Shown here in pieces: positions 5,105 to 5,646 of a stretch of DNA of 5,646 nucleotides. The notes beneath the pieces were generated by a model. It saw only the letters and a list, made by a program, of their open reading frames with translations. It did not search any database and had not been told where the DNA came from. Both the position numbers and the translations under genes were made by a program. This DNA comes from Burkholderiaceae bacterium (GTDB lineage Bacteria > Pseudomonadota > Gammaproteobacteria > Burkholderiales > Burkholderiaceae). The stretch's first letter is position 1, and every line of letters begins with the position of its first letter. The stretch lies in the NCBI GenBank assembly GCA_022701845.1, contig JAKONS010000464.1, forward strand, positions 1 to 5,646, given 5' to 3'.

Positions 5105-5646
5105 ATGCTCAACCGCGTATCCCTGCGCCAGATGGAGTACTTCGTCGCCACGGCGAAGCACGGCAGCATCGCCGCGGCGTCTGCGCAGATCCATATCTCC
5201 TCGCCCTCGATCTCGGCGGCCATCGCGCACATCGAGACCGAACTGAACGTGCAGCTGTTCGTGCGCCACCCCTCCAAGGGGCTGGGGCTGACCGCCATCG
5301 GCACGCTGGTGCTGCGCCAGTGCGAGGACGTGCTCGACCGCTCCTCGCGGCTCTACGAGATCGCGTCGGATTCCAGCGACGCGATGCAGGGCGCGCTGCG
5401 CGTCGGCAGCTTCCAGTCGCTCACCGCGATGATCGCGCCGGAGGTCATCTTCGGCTTCTCGCGCGCCTTCGAGAAGGTGCAGCTGCAGATGGTCGAAGGC
5501 GACCAGGAGGTGCTGATGCACAAGCTGCACGCGCTGGAGATCGACCTGGCCATCACCTACGACCTGCACCTGGGCGACGACATCCAGTTCGAGAGCCTGG
5601 CCACCCTGCCGCCCTATGTGCTGGTGAGCGAGCTGCATCCGCTGGC
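5105..5646 (+). CDS. LysR-type transcriptional regulator (partial, C-terminus beyond window)
   Basis: The first 180 complete codons of a LysR-family regulator; the reading frame is open to the window end. The N-terminal winged helix-turn-helix is clear: SLRQMEYFVATAKHGSIAAA (6-25) and SSPSISAAIAHIETELNVQLFVRH (32-55), followed by GLTAIGTLVL (61-70). A linker helix leads to the ligand-binding domain starting about residue 97 (GALRVGSFQSLTAMIAPEV), with the family-typical ALEIDLAITYD (143-153) and PPYVLVSELHPL (169-180). It follows the DUF1028 gene by 86 nt in the same direction. No good Shine-Dalgarno precedes the ATG, so translation may be weak; a later start would cut into the DNA-binding domain. 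It is the likely regulator of this locus, and its inducer is probably the imported compound or a breakdown product, by analogy with the family. Confidence 0.93.
   Translation, partial: MLNRVSLRQMEYFVATAKHGSIAAASAQIHISSPSISAAIAHIETELNVQLFVRHPSKGLGLTAIGTLVLRQCEDVLDRSSRLYEIASDSSDAMQGALRVGSFQSLTAMIAPEVIFGFSRAFEKVQLQMVEGDQEVLMHKLHALEIDLAITYDLHLGDDIQFESLATLPPYVLVSELHPL

Noticed and set aside
4326..5638. Minus-strand open frames opposite the DUF1028 and LysR genes
   Set aside because: They are antisense shadows of recognised genes with repetitive His/Arg/Gly-rich translations.
1..5646. tRNA, rRNA, CRISPR array, insertion sequence or phage element
   Set aside because: I saw no tRNA-like cloverleaf, no regularly spaced repeats, no transposase and no terminal inverted repeats; the window looks like native chromosomal metabolic DNA.

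Overview
The window is very GC-rich, third codon positions are almost all G or C, and genes are tightly packed. Together with the gene families present, this suggests a beta-proteobacterium, most likely Burkholderiales (a Comamonadaceae or Alcaligenaceae type such as Variovorax, Bordetella or Achromobacter). The lineage is inferred from composition and gene content only; no marker gene is present.

Layout: two transcription units diverge from a 224-bp intergenic region (3702-3925). Leftward on the minus strand runs a compact operon: a periplasmic polyamine/iron-type ABC substrate-binding protein (2661-3701), two inner-membrane permeases (1787-2635 and 961-1782), an Asp/Glu-racemase-superfamily enzyme (170-943), and the first 41 codons of a second secreted protein that looks like a family-3 substrate-binding protein (1-123, cut by the window edge). 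Gaps are 4 to 46 nt and no terminator is visible between genes. No ABC ATPase gene lies in the window. Rightward on the plus strand run a RidA/YjgF-family protein (3926-4339), a DUF1028 (predicted Ntn-hydrolase) protein 7 nt behind it (4347-5018), and the start of a LysR-type regulator (5105 to the window end).

How the genes may work together (inference): the ABC system imports an unidentified small organic compound, and the racemase-type enzyme, the DUF1028 hydrolase and the RidA-like protein process it in the cytoplasm. The LysR protein probably controls both arms from the shared intergenic region. That region holds a dyad with the classic LysR T-N11-A form and a 21-bp-period direct repeat just upstream of a plausible promoter for the ABC operon.

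The two most informative details are active-site changes. The racemase-family enzyme has Gly where the first catalytic Cys normally sits and keeps the second Cys, as in arylmalonate decarboxylase. The RidA-like protein lacks the arginine needed for imine deaminase activity. Both argue against the default annotations (racemase, imine deaminase). The locus may be an uncharacterised uptake-and-catabolism module.
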